In this document: positions 51,925 through 62,155 of the stretch, piece after piece
Numbering within the stretch: position 1 is the stretch's first letter
Layout of the letters: every line of letters begins with the position of its first letter
Source of the DNA: Gossypium raimondii
Taxonomy: Eukaryota; Streptophyta; Magnoliopsida; Malvales; Malvaceae
Assembly: GCF_025698545.1 (NCBI RefSeq)
Contig: NC_068569.1
Coordinates: forward strand, 17,980,001 to 18,044,000
Direction: 5' to 3'
Length of the DNA: 64,000 nucleotides
The notes under the pieces: generated by a model
What the model was told of the DNA's origin: nothing
Database searches by the model: none
What the model saw: only the letters and a program-made list of their open reading frames with translations
Translations under genes and position numbers: made by a program

Positions 51925-52170
51925 GCAAATCCAGGAGAAGCTGGCAGGGGGCCCAGCTCCCCCTAAAATAGAAATTTTCTCTTTAGGGTCTTTATAATTT
52001 TAAATTTATAATTATAAAATTACATTTTGATCCCTCAAAACGATAAAAATTTGATTTAACTATTTAAAAATTATAAAGATATAAGTTATTAAAATAGTGA
52101 AATCATATTTTTACTATTAAAATATATAATTTAATTTCGCTCCTCAAAATTTTTTTGGTTGACAAACTAT
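51925..52170. repeat. Dispersed repeat fragment
   Basis: Contains the purine/pyrimidine pattern GCAGGGGGCCCAGCTCCCCC followed by TAAAAT, then AAATTACATTTTGATCCCTC and later TTTCGCTCCTCAAAATTTTT. I recognise this style from dispersed repeats of cotton and other eudicots. Boundaries and class are uncertain. Confidence 0.4.
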
Positions 52171-52659
52171 ATATTATAATATATATTTTAATATTAAATA
52201 TAGATTTTAATGTTATTTAAATGTTTAAATATATTACATATGATTCTATAATGGTGTTATATTGTAGACTTGTCCACAAGTTTGTAGACTATCAGATTTG
52301 GTAGGCATAGTTTGATTGGGCTTGGAAAATATACTTATTATTTTAAATAAATTCAGTTTAATCCGAATTTGAAGTAAATAATAAAGAAATAATTTTATTA
52401 ATATAATTATTAAAAATTGAAATTAGAAAAAATTAAACTAGGGATAAATAACATTTAAAATGTTTTAAAATCTTTAAAACTTATCTATTTCTCTAAAATA
52501 TATATCCACTTAGTGGTTCACGGAAAGATAAATTCTACTTTTAATTAAACTACTCTTATTATTTAACTTTTCATCAATAACAACTTATCTGATTTTTCTT
52601 AAACGTTTACAATACCCAAAAATAAATTTCATTTAAAAATCAAGCTTTTATATTAAATT

Positions 52660-53880
52660 CGGATCGAATTAAGCTATTTCCGTTAACTAAAATAATTAAT
52701 TAAGCCCTTTCTTTAATGATTTTTGTAATTGATCACATTGACTGTGAAAATAAATTAATAAATCAATTAAATAGTAACATGTGGCAAGTTTTGATTTTAT
52801 CTAATATTTTTCTCATGAATTTAATTATAAAAATTATAAAAAGTCATAAAAATTATCAAAACCATATAAAATTATAAATAATCAGATAAAATTATCAAAA
52901 TAATAATAATTACTAAATATGAAATTTGATATAAACTTATAAAATTATAAAATATTATAAAATATTATAAAAGATATAAATAAGTCTAATAAATATAATT
53001 GTAAAAAATATAAAATTAATAAAACATATTTGAAATATTTTAAAAATAAAAACAAATTAAAATTCTAAAAAAATCATATAAATTATTAAAAAATATCAAA
53101 ATTTTTAAAATCGATATAAACTTATAATAACTATAAAAAACCATAAAAACTTAACTGAGACCGGACTAGTTGATTGGATTGAAATTGATAAGGGTATCGA
53201 TTCAAAGAATTAGACTAGTCGACCTAGTAACCAGGTTGAATCGATTTTTTTAATATGTTTTTATTTTTTTATTATTTTTTAACATTTTACTTATTTGAAC
53301 AAAACAAATCAATAAAACTAGCAAACTGATGGCCTAATTGGTTCAACCACTAGTTTGCTTCTGAAAAGCATATGTCAGAATTAAAAATTCTGACATATGC
53401 TAATAGTTGAATGATGAAATTTTGGTTTGGTCTAATGGCTTTCTTCGAACCAGTACTTTTGTCGATTTTAGGCCAATCAGTCCAACCCAAGTTTTTATAA
53501 TTTTTATAAGTTTATATCGATGTTAATATTTTTAGTATTTTTCAAGAATTCTAATATGTTTTTTTATTTTAAATAGGTTTTATATAGTTTATTAGATTTT
53601 TTTATATTTTTATAATATTTATAAGTTTAATAAGTTTATGCAAAATTTAATATTTTTAATATTTATTTATTATAATTTTTCTTATTTTCAATTTTTATAC
53701 AAAAACTATTATATTAAATTAGAAGTTGTCACGTGTTATCATCTATTTGGTCCATCAATTTATATTAATGGTTAACGGAAGAATTTAATTAATTATTTAA
53801 ATTAACGATAGGGCCTAATTAAGTGTGAAATTAATATAGAGGCTTAATTTTTTTTACATTTTCTTAAACTACTTTTTATA
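52660..53880. repeat. Degenerate foldback (long inverted repeat) with a perfect central hairpin
   Basis: The outer arms correspond in inverted orientation. The left has GTTAACTAAAATAATTAATT, AATAGTAACATGTGGCAAG and ATCGATATAAACTTATAA. The reverse complement of the right has GTTAATTTAAATAATTAATT, ATGATAACACGTGACAACTT and ATCGATATAAACTTATAA, in the same order. The centre is an exact hairpin: 53367-53382 (AGCATATGTCAGAATT) pairs with 53386-53401 around a 3-base AAA loop. The arms are heavily diverged and AT-rich. It could be a foldback-type non-autonomous DNA element or an old inverted duplication. It has no coding capacity. Confidence 0.65.
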
Positions 53881-53965
53881 TATAAGTTCCTTTTTTAATT
53901 ACAGATATCATTGTTTTAAATATCATTAATTAATTATAAATTAAATAGTTTTCATTCAAAATTGA

Positions 53966-54120
53966 GGCCCAAGCCCCAAAGGTGGAATCTTTGGTTTGAA
54001 AGTTAACTTGGGGGTTAATTGTGTCATTTGGCAAGTGAGATGAGAGCATTTTAGTCTTTTCGACGTGGAGGAGAAAAAACCCTAGCACTAGCACTTCGCA
54101 ATTCATGCTCCTATATATAT
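53966..54120 (+). promoter_or_regulatory. Promoter-like cluster: site II element, telo-box, TATA
   Basis: GGCCCA at 53966-53971 (TGGGCC on the minus strand, a site II core), AAACCCTA at 54077-54084 (telo-box) and CTATATATAT at 54111-54120 occur in this order. Plant ribosomal-protein and snoRNA genes commonly combine site II and telo-box elements. Downstream, 54145-54600 is GC-richer than its surroundings and contains two overlapping short ORFs (54317-54502 and 54358-54582) that I do not recognise. I cannot name a product. Confidence 0.4.
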
Positions 54121-54144
54121 CCGCTAAGGGTCTCCTCCTACCAC

Positions 54145-54600
54145 GCAGCCTAATTAAGTTGTAGAAGAAGGGAGGTAGCTCTTTTGATCGTTTTTTCATT
54201 GATGATTGTTTGTGTTAGGCTTTAGATAGTTTTTGAAAATTTGGGGAAAAAAAAGTTTTCGTTTGTCCTGTGTACAATAAGCCGATGCTCTGGAAGAAAA
54301 AAGAAATGAAGGTAGCATGGTAGTGTGCACAGAAACTGAATCTTACGATGGGACGACATGTCTGCTCTCTCTGAACCTCATTTCTATTGGGGCTTTGATG
54401 AGGGGGCCTGGTTTAGTCCCACATTTATTTATTTTTTCTTCAGTTATTATACTCTTCAGCCGTTCTTTTCTTTTATCTATTTTTTTAAAATCTGGCTGTT
54501 GACGATTTTTATGGTTGGTTTGAGTGAATCTTTTTATAATTTGGGTTTTTTTATGCGATTAAATTTAGCAGAAGGGGTTTGAATTGTCGATGTGTCTTGT
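54145..54600 (+). other. Possible unidentified transcription unit downstream of the promoter-like cluster
   Basis: Follows the TATA-like box by about 25 bp. I looked for C/D-box snoRNA signatures (a TGATGA-like string at about 54392, CTGA strings) but found no convincing pairing or spacing, and no ribosomal-protein or known peptide reading frame. Either a non-coding RNA or a short-peptide gene is possible, or the promoter match is chance. The next gene on the right, the kinesin, ends 1.4 kb away on the opposite strand, so this is not its UTR. Confidence 0.25.
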
Positions 54601-55984
54601 CAAAATGCTCTTTTTTTTATGGAGCCATGTCTAGCTTCTGAGAAATTTGCTTTTTCTAGTTTTTCTCCCGTATTGAAAATAAATTACTGACGAATCGTGC
54701 CTTAATATAGCTTAAGTGCGAAACCTACAAATGTAACCTATTTGCTTTTTTTCGTAAGGGGTATGAATGGTCACGCTTTGAGCTCGTGATGTCAACCACT
54801 GAATGTGAGCCAATATTAAATATTAAAGAAAATATAAAGTAGACTATTTAGATCAGATAAACCTATAAATAATTTTTTAGATTCCTGCTTTACAGTCTTC
54901 CCAAGGTCTCTTGTGTGCCTGTAATCGATAAATGGATTTATTTTGCACTTAGAAGTTGAAAATTTGTTGAATTTTTATCAAAAAATTAGTCAGCTTATGA
55001 CATCCCGGATGCCAAATTGATCCGACCCTAATTATCAAACAGGGGAACCTAAAAAAAGATCTGGGCAGTCCCAGGTGATCAAATGTGTTGACTGTTAAAT
55101 GTGTTGATTTACTTGAAAATAAGATGCAATTTCAGGTTTAACAGATCAAGCGATGATTAAAGAACAAAAGCAGAATGTCTTAGCCTCCAAACTGAGAAAA
55201 AAGCAAGCTTTTTTTGAAATTATATTATATTATGAATTATTAACTTGTGAACGTTAGAGCTAACAATCATTTGGAACAAATCTACGAAGGAAAGAGAGGA
55301 AGAAAATCTCAATTGGTCCATCGGTTAAACATTTTTATCAAGTTAAAGATTTTATAAACATTTTTATATTAATTTGAAAATATTTTTAATTTAAAAATGC
55401 TTCAAAAATAATTTTAATATTTATAAAACTTTAAATAAAATCATTTAAATTATTATATAACATAACCTCCAACAAATTTTTTAAATCTACTAATCATTTT
55501 AAAAGTAAATTTTATATATTCAATAAATATATACTTTTCACTTGATGTTTTTCTATTGGTAATATCAAAACTTAAAATTTTGATTCAATGTAGAAATTTG
55601 ATTTTATGCAAGAATATTTTTTTATTGAGAAAACAAGTGGCTAACCGCTTAGAGATGTAGGCTCTTGATCTTGTTATTCCAGTAATATTATCATCGATTA
55701 ATCTCATGAGAGTATGAAGAGGGATCCTAATATTTTCCATTACAAACCCTTGTCTTTGCGCCCAAGCAATAAAGAAATCGGTACAGCAATTTCTCTTGAA
55801 AAATGTGAAAATAATATCAAATAATACAATAGACTAAAATTCATGTATAAATTTGATATTTATCATATATATCAATCAATCAAGAGAAATGATTATACTG
55901 GATTATATATTCTCAGTACTAAAAACACTTAAAGCTAAAAAAGGAAGAAAAATAGAACAATCATGTCAAAATCATTTCCGACCA
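54601..55984. other. Spacer before the kinesin 3' end
   Basis: AT-rich and without a supportable gene. The right-most few hundred bases should include the kinesin 3' UTR (minus strand). No tRNA, CRISPR-like or tandem repeat structure is seen. Confidence 0.4.
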
Positions 55985-58900
55985 TCATCTTAACCACATT
56001 TTCAACTTATTGCTACTCTCTCTGGGCTCTTTACCCTGATCCCAGTTGATTCTATTGCCGGTGAAGCTTTTCTCAACACTATTTACCGATTTCCCACTCC
56101 TTGTAATCCTACATGGCCACTGCTCAATTTGCCTTGCTTTGTTTGTTTCACTCCATACCTTCTTCTCCACGAAAGCAGACGATAGCAACACATTGTTCTC
56201 AATCCCTTTGCTCTCGATCTGTCTTTTCCTTCTCAACTCTCTAAGCGACTCCGTTCCTTTCAACAAGTCTGACCCCATCTCATTCATCCTTCTCCCATTT
56301 GAGTTTAAGCTCCTTCTAGTTGTAGGATTCATGCCATATATGGTTTCAATGGGTGTGACTTGTGATTTCTCTGCAGAATATGATAATCCCGGTCGCATTG
56401 TCTGTTCCTGGTGTTGCCTCAACTTTTGTTCAAGTTCATTACCCTAACAATTTCACGTAAAAGGGTTAGTTTCCGACTCTAGGATCCTAAATTTTATTTC
56501 CCAAGTTCAGAAAAAAAAACAACATTTAAGATGGAAAAAAGAACCTTTTGTTGTGATCCTCCACTTTCTCTTTCCATTTTCAACTTGTTTTCGAGTTCTT
56601 TAACCTGTATCAATAGAATCATATCAGATGGCCGGGGAGCAGTGATGAGGCAATAATGGTTAATACAAGGAAAGAAACGGACTGCCATAAATAACATCAT
56701 TTGCAATTAGTGGTTGAATTGAACAATGGGAAAGGGGAAAATATTTGGCTAAATGCTTAAATTAGGCTCAACCTTTATGTTGCTCACATAAGGGCCACAC
56801 CTTTCAAATGATCATATAAGGGCCTCACCTTTACAAAAGTGTTAAAATAAGGACTTTCCACACACTTCAATTCAATTTGTAATAAAAATTAAATGAATAT
56901 TGATGTGTTTAGGATAAAACACATAAAAGTTGAGTTCAACAGTGCTTAAAAAAAAAATCTTATTTGAGCACTTTCGAATATATTTGGCCCTAGGTTAGAC
57001 CCTTAGATGACCATTTTGAATGGTTAAGTACTTATGTGAGCAACCCCTAAAAGGTTGGCTCCAATTTGAGCATTTAGCCAAAATATTTTGATATTTAAGT
57101 CAAACATTTTCGTTAGTTACAATTACCTTCTGTTGAAGCGTCCCTGAATGAAGCTCAAATTCCCGTGTTCTCTCTTTCAAAATGTCTTCAAGCTTCTTCA
57201 CCTGTGAAATTATACAATCAAATGAATTTAAAAACCTCTTGATAAATTAGTATTGATGCTAAGTTTTCCATATATTCAATATCGGATATCAAATTTAATC
57301 AACTTATTTTTACTCAACAAAGTTAAAATGTCAAAGTTTCATTTTAAGCAAAACCTTTCTCTGTAGAGACAAGGATGCTGTCTGATTCTGAACATGCTCT
57401 TTCAGTTTGTTCTCGAGCTCCACAACCTGCGGTGAAAATACAAGTCAAAACTGGCATTTGGTTGATTTGAAGGCAAAATAAAGTAAAAAGATAGAGAACT
57501 AAAATTTTCAGATGACAATCAACCTTTAGCTGGGAATTTGAGCAAATTTCTTCCTTTTCCATCATTCTTTCTGAAAGTTGCCACAACTGCCTCTCTAATT
57601 GTTTACATAACTCTGCCTTGGATGAAAGCTGGTTTTCAAGTTCATTGAGCTTTTCTTCTTGGGTTTTGCAAAGTTGACCCTTAGCTTTGGCTTTATCCTC
57701 TAAGTTGTGAAAGTTCTCCACTGACTTTCTTAAAGCGTCATCTTTCGATTTCAATTCTTGCTTGGCTTTGTCAAGCTTCAATAGTTCAACAGGAAGACGA
57801 GGCAAAAAAAGGTACATGTTTAGGTTTTGGTTCCGAAAGATATTCACTTCAAGTTCTAGTTTTGTGTTAGATTCGGTAAATTTAGCAATCAGCTTACCAT
57901 CTGTTTCAACTTTTGAAGCTCAGCGGTGTCAACCTGTTTCTTTGTTGGACCCAACTCCACTCCTCGGACCCGACTTGCAAAATTTAATGAACTTAGGGTC
58001 TCACCTAAGTCCTGCTCCGAAGGGCTGATTTGTACAAACATCAAGGTTTTAGAATCGCCTCCTACAGCAGATTAATAAAGGCTTTTGAGAAAGGTCGATG
58101 ATACTTTCAATTCCTCCATATAATAAAACTAATAATCCATCAATCATGGTTAAGTGCACCATATTCTATAACAAAAGCGTTCCCTTTTGAACTCTGAACA
58201 TTCTTCTAAATGTGTTCATACATATGCAAGTACGTAATGAATTCTTTCTGAAGTCTATATTTGAACGTTTTCAGAGTTGACTAATAGGATATTCGAATAG
58301 GAAACTCCTTCCATGTGCTTGCTTACCTAAGGAATCTTGGAGTAGATGTGTGAGCTTGGAATTCCTGCAAAACCCAAATAGATATCAAAACCAGTAATAT
58401 ACATCTAGGATACAATGAGATAAACAGCAAACCTATATGGGATGTGGCTGCTTTTGTTTGCCAAAGCAGAAATCACATCTCCTAAAGCAGAAAGTGATCT
58501 GTTGATATTTTGGGCTTCCTTAAGCCGATCTCCTTGCACTTCAGTTTTTGCTAGCCTTTCACTACCGGCCAAATCCACAAGCCATAATTTGCTCTTGGTG
58601 CACTCACCAGTGATCAAATTCTTTGCTTTAACTAATATGCATAGCATGCTGCAAAAACAATACATATATGCAAGCCTCAAATGATAACTTCTATTGTAGC
58701 ATATAAATTCTTTCCTTTTATCATTTTATACAGATACGAAGAACATTTGTAAAACTAGAACAGAAACGAAAATGGTTATTACAGACCCTTGCATAATATG
58801 GCAAAGTCAAAGACAACTAATTTTGCTTGCCGTCTTGAGCAAAAACCAGAGTTAATCATAACAAAAGGAAAGTTTTGGTGATACTAACCAGTGAGATCGG

Positions 58901-61900
58901 CTACTATGCTCATTCACATTGTTTGACCCTATAGCTCTTGCATTGTTTCCAGCCTGTAGCACATTCCAAACCTCCTTAATATTTTCAACTTTAGCCTCCA
59001 CTATCCCAGGAACATGATGAAACCCCTCTGAAGCTTGCCTTATCCCCAACCTTGAATAAACCGGACCAATCAATGGCAATTCTTACACTCACAACAGAAA
59101 TACACCAAGCCAAACTAAATCGTAAATAAGAATAAGATTTTGATTTTACCTTTTTGATGCTGGTTCAGTTGCAAGCAAGTCTCTGATTTGCTCGTTGTAG
59201 ACTTCAAGTACACTGACAGATATACTAAAGGTAGAAATTTCTTTCCGCTCTTCGATTAATTTAAACAACTGCTCTAAAGTCCTATAGTTGACTCCTCGAT
59301 TTTGTCCTGTACCTTCCATGGTAAAAGTCTTCCCAGTTCCTGTCTGCCCATATGCAAATATACAGACATTGTAACCATCTAAAACCGAAGTTACCACTGG
59401 GGAAGCATCTGCAAACACCGAAACTGTAAAAGCATAAAAGTTTCGAGTTAGAGTATGTTCTCATATCCTTATCCACAACTGTACCATAACTCAGTCAAAC
59501 TATAGGGACTGACTTTTTTTCTTTTTTGCTGCAAACCTCCACAGTCAGAAATCAATTCCTCTGAAGTATGCATTATGCAAATTTCTGACTAGGCGATAAA
59601 ATGCAGTAATCACATTTAAGCAGGAAAGACAGCTGAAGGAGGAAAAATAAGCTGACCTATCGGGATAAATTTTCCAAAATAGTAACAAAAAATTAAGCTA
59701 AACTAAATTTATTTATGATATGTGCTGTTCATTAAACTATTAAATATAGCATAAACTCAGATCAGGTATGCTTGAAGAGAAGCTAATTCTTTAGTGTTGT
59801 TATTGAGAAAGCAAATGCAGCACAATACCTTGATCATCCTTAGGTGTATAAACTCGATCAAATTTGAAAATTTTCTTCATGGAGCTTCCTGTAAGTATCC
59901 CTATATCTCCATCCTTAGCTGCAGTAAAATCTACAATCGTTGTATGCCCAGCTGAAGCCTCGTCATCTCTTAATGGACGGCACCTACAGAACACTCTGAT
60001 CTTTCCTGCGATAAAATAACAAAGCTGGGATTAGGTTCAATCCACACTGCAAACATTGAAAATTCGATGTTAAATTTTTGAACATCAAAACATGCCTTTT
60101 GCTTCCTGTATCTGGTTATGTAGCTTTTTCCTCATTGCCTGCTCCTCATTGAGCCTTAGTTTTAGGTCTTCACACTGTGCCACTGCAGTTTAGATAGATT
60201 ATGAAGATGTAGAGATTCTTACCAAAAAAAAAAAAAAGTTGCTTGGTGATACATACATACCCAGTGCTTGAACAGCAAATATCATCTTGTTTAATTCTGG
60301 AATTGAATCAGCACAGTCATGCGCCTTATTAGATAGCAGAGAATGCTCTTGCTTTATGATCTGAAAAAGAGAGTGATTTTTAAACAATCTCTTTGATGTT
60401 TCACTAGGTCTGTCAAGAAAAATTGTACTAGTTATGGTCAAGAAAAATAAGAAAAAATATAGTTTACCTTTATTTTTCTTTCCAACTCAATGACGGAATC
60501 AACCCATAATCTCTTATCACACTGATATTTAGTAGAAATGTCTTTCAACTTTGCAGCTTGTTGTTCCAGGGCCCTATCTGCATAAGCATTAGGCATGATC
60601 AAAAAATTTCAAGTTTTCTAGCAAACAGAACAATTCTTACATTTCATAGGCTCTTTCGTTTTTCCCTTTAGCAACCTACATTTAATCGTTCTTCCATCTG
60701 AGACATTCAGCCAAACCCTCCTTACCTAAATTCAAATTCTGGAAGAACTTGTTGTCGAGTTCCATTCTGACCTTCTCTAGTTGTTCATTTGAAGTTGTTA
60801 ATGACATCCAAGCTTCATAGCATTCATCTGTCTTGAGCTGGCACAGGTTCTTCAGCTCTTCTATCTTCTTTTCATACTTTACTGTAGATTTCATTTTCAT
60901 ATGTTTCTTCTGCAAACCACGTGAACAATAAATCAACATAACCTAAAGCAAGAATCTTTGTACTTCAGACGGTCTCAATCCAGAGTTTGTATCTCACCAG
61001 AGGTGATGAAATTTCTATTTCAGCATCACAATTGTTGCATACAAGATAATCGCAATTCAGTCGAGACACTTTATCTAGTTTAGAAGATAATCATTTAAGC
61101 AAATCAGCAAGTCTCTCAGGGAAAATTCACAACAGAAACCTAACATGAAAGAGAAAAAGATACCAGCTAATTCTGTAGCCCGTTTTATGCAAATCCCATT
61201 AACTATTGGGCTTCCACAGACACTTTCAAACCTTACAACAATCTCCCTGCTCGCCCCCACGGAAGCTCTAATATCAACCACTTGTAATGGCTTGTTTGCT
61301 CCAACTATAGAGTATACATCAAGTTCAGACAATACCTGCCGTTTTCACCAAAAGAACAAGCGAAATTCCTTAACAACAATGAACCAAACTAAATATATAC
61401 ACTATAAGTCGTATAATTTTAACTTGCCTTGTCTTCTTGAATGAAGACATCAAAAACTCTCATTCCTTTAGGTCCATTGGTGTTCACAATTTCAGCAAAA
61501 TGAAGATCAACCAAATAGTCCCCCGGGGGGAAATCATTGAATCGGTAAGTGACGTTTCCAAAGCGTGCTGATTGATAAATGGGTGGCATATCGCCACCAC
61601 CATTGATGCTTTCAATGGTTCGCAAAACATCCCCTCCTTCGAAAAATTTATCTCCACAAACATCAACTCCGCTCGCTCCTTCGTTCTTTAAAGCCCCTCC
61701 TCCAGCATTTACAAACATAACAGCAGTGTCTAGACCAAAACAGAACAGTCACAGTCGCTTCCACTTTTAAAAGCCATCAACTTTATTTAAGATATTTCCA
61801 AAATAATTCGAGATTATTGTTCATAGCAACCAAACAGACTCAAAAACATCAACAACGTTAGACTCCGCAACAAAATAGCGAACAAGAATTGAAGAAAACA

Positions 61901-62155
61901 GGAAATGAAAGTAAATTAGATATAAAGAAACAGAATAAGAAAAAAACCTGAAAATTCAGAGGTTTCAAAACCAGATTTAATCAATCTTGAACCAGAAAAG
62001 CAGAGTGTCGAATCCACTTCATCTTCTTGATTCTCATTCTCGAACTCAGAATTCATAGTATCTTGTTCACAGTTAAGCAAACTGCAAGGCCTGGAATTTG
62101 GGCTTTGGATCTTGGAGAGTTGGAGATGAGATTTAGGGATTTGAGATTCTGCCAT
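55985..62155 (-). CDS. Kinesin-14 motor protein with N-terminal malectin-like domain, 19 exons, 1062 aa
   Basis: Likely a KIN-14Q/R-type, minus-end-type microtubule motor. Exons: 62155-61948, 61729-61428, 61335-61164, 61074-60998, 60909-60726, 60577-60468, 60360-60261, 60182-60096, 60005-59829, 59423-59150, 59050-58889, 58648-58433, 58364-58327, 58061-57898, 57775-57524, 57426-57355, 57201-57127, 56604-56545, 56443-55985. All phases agree. A malectin-like domain spans about 72-210 ([46 protein letters not shown]). A coiled coil spans about 253-413. The motor spans about 414-735: [13 protein letters not shown]-loop GQTGTGKT at 498-505, switch I NEHSSRSH, switch [24 protein letters not shown]. 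The coil/neck residues directly before the motor are typical of kinesin-14. Heptad-rich segments span 758-910, then a basic Ser-rich tail. Introns 2 and 8 use GC donors, and intron 17 hosts a MITE. Arabidopsis has two genes of this architecture; cargo and role are not known to me. Confidence 0.93.
56746..57080. mobile_element. MITE in intron 17 of the kinesin gene
   Basis: The left end TGGCTAAATGCTTAAATTAG matches the reverse complement of the right end, TGGCTAAATGCTCAAATTGG; both continue with CCAACCTTT- or TCAACCTTT- and TTGCTCACATAAG-like strings for about 50 bp. The flanking 7-bp sequence AAATATT is identical on both sides (56739-56745 and 57081-57087), a target-site duplication. It is 335 bp long with no coding potential and sits clear of both splice sites. 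Confidence 0.85.

Noticed and set aside
54380-54440. C/D-box snoRNA or snRNA upstream element (GTCCCACAT)
   Set aside because: The TGATGA and CTGA strings are not arranged with terminal pairing, and the USE-like string has no TATA at the expected spacing.
54317-54582. Two overlapping short ORFs as peptide genes
   Set aside because: No recognisable domain and a hydrophobic tail from T-rich DNA. Kept only as part of a possible transcription unit, not as CDS.
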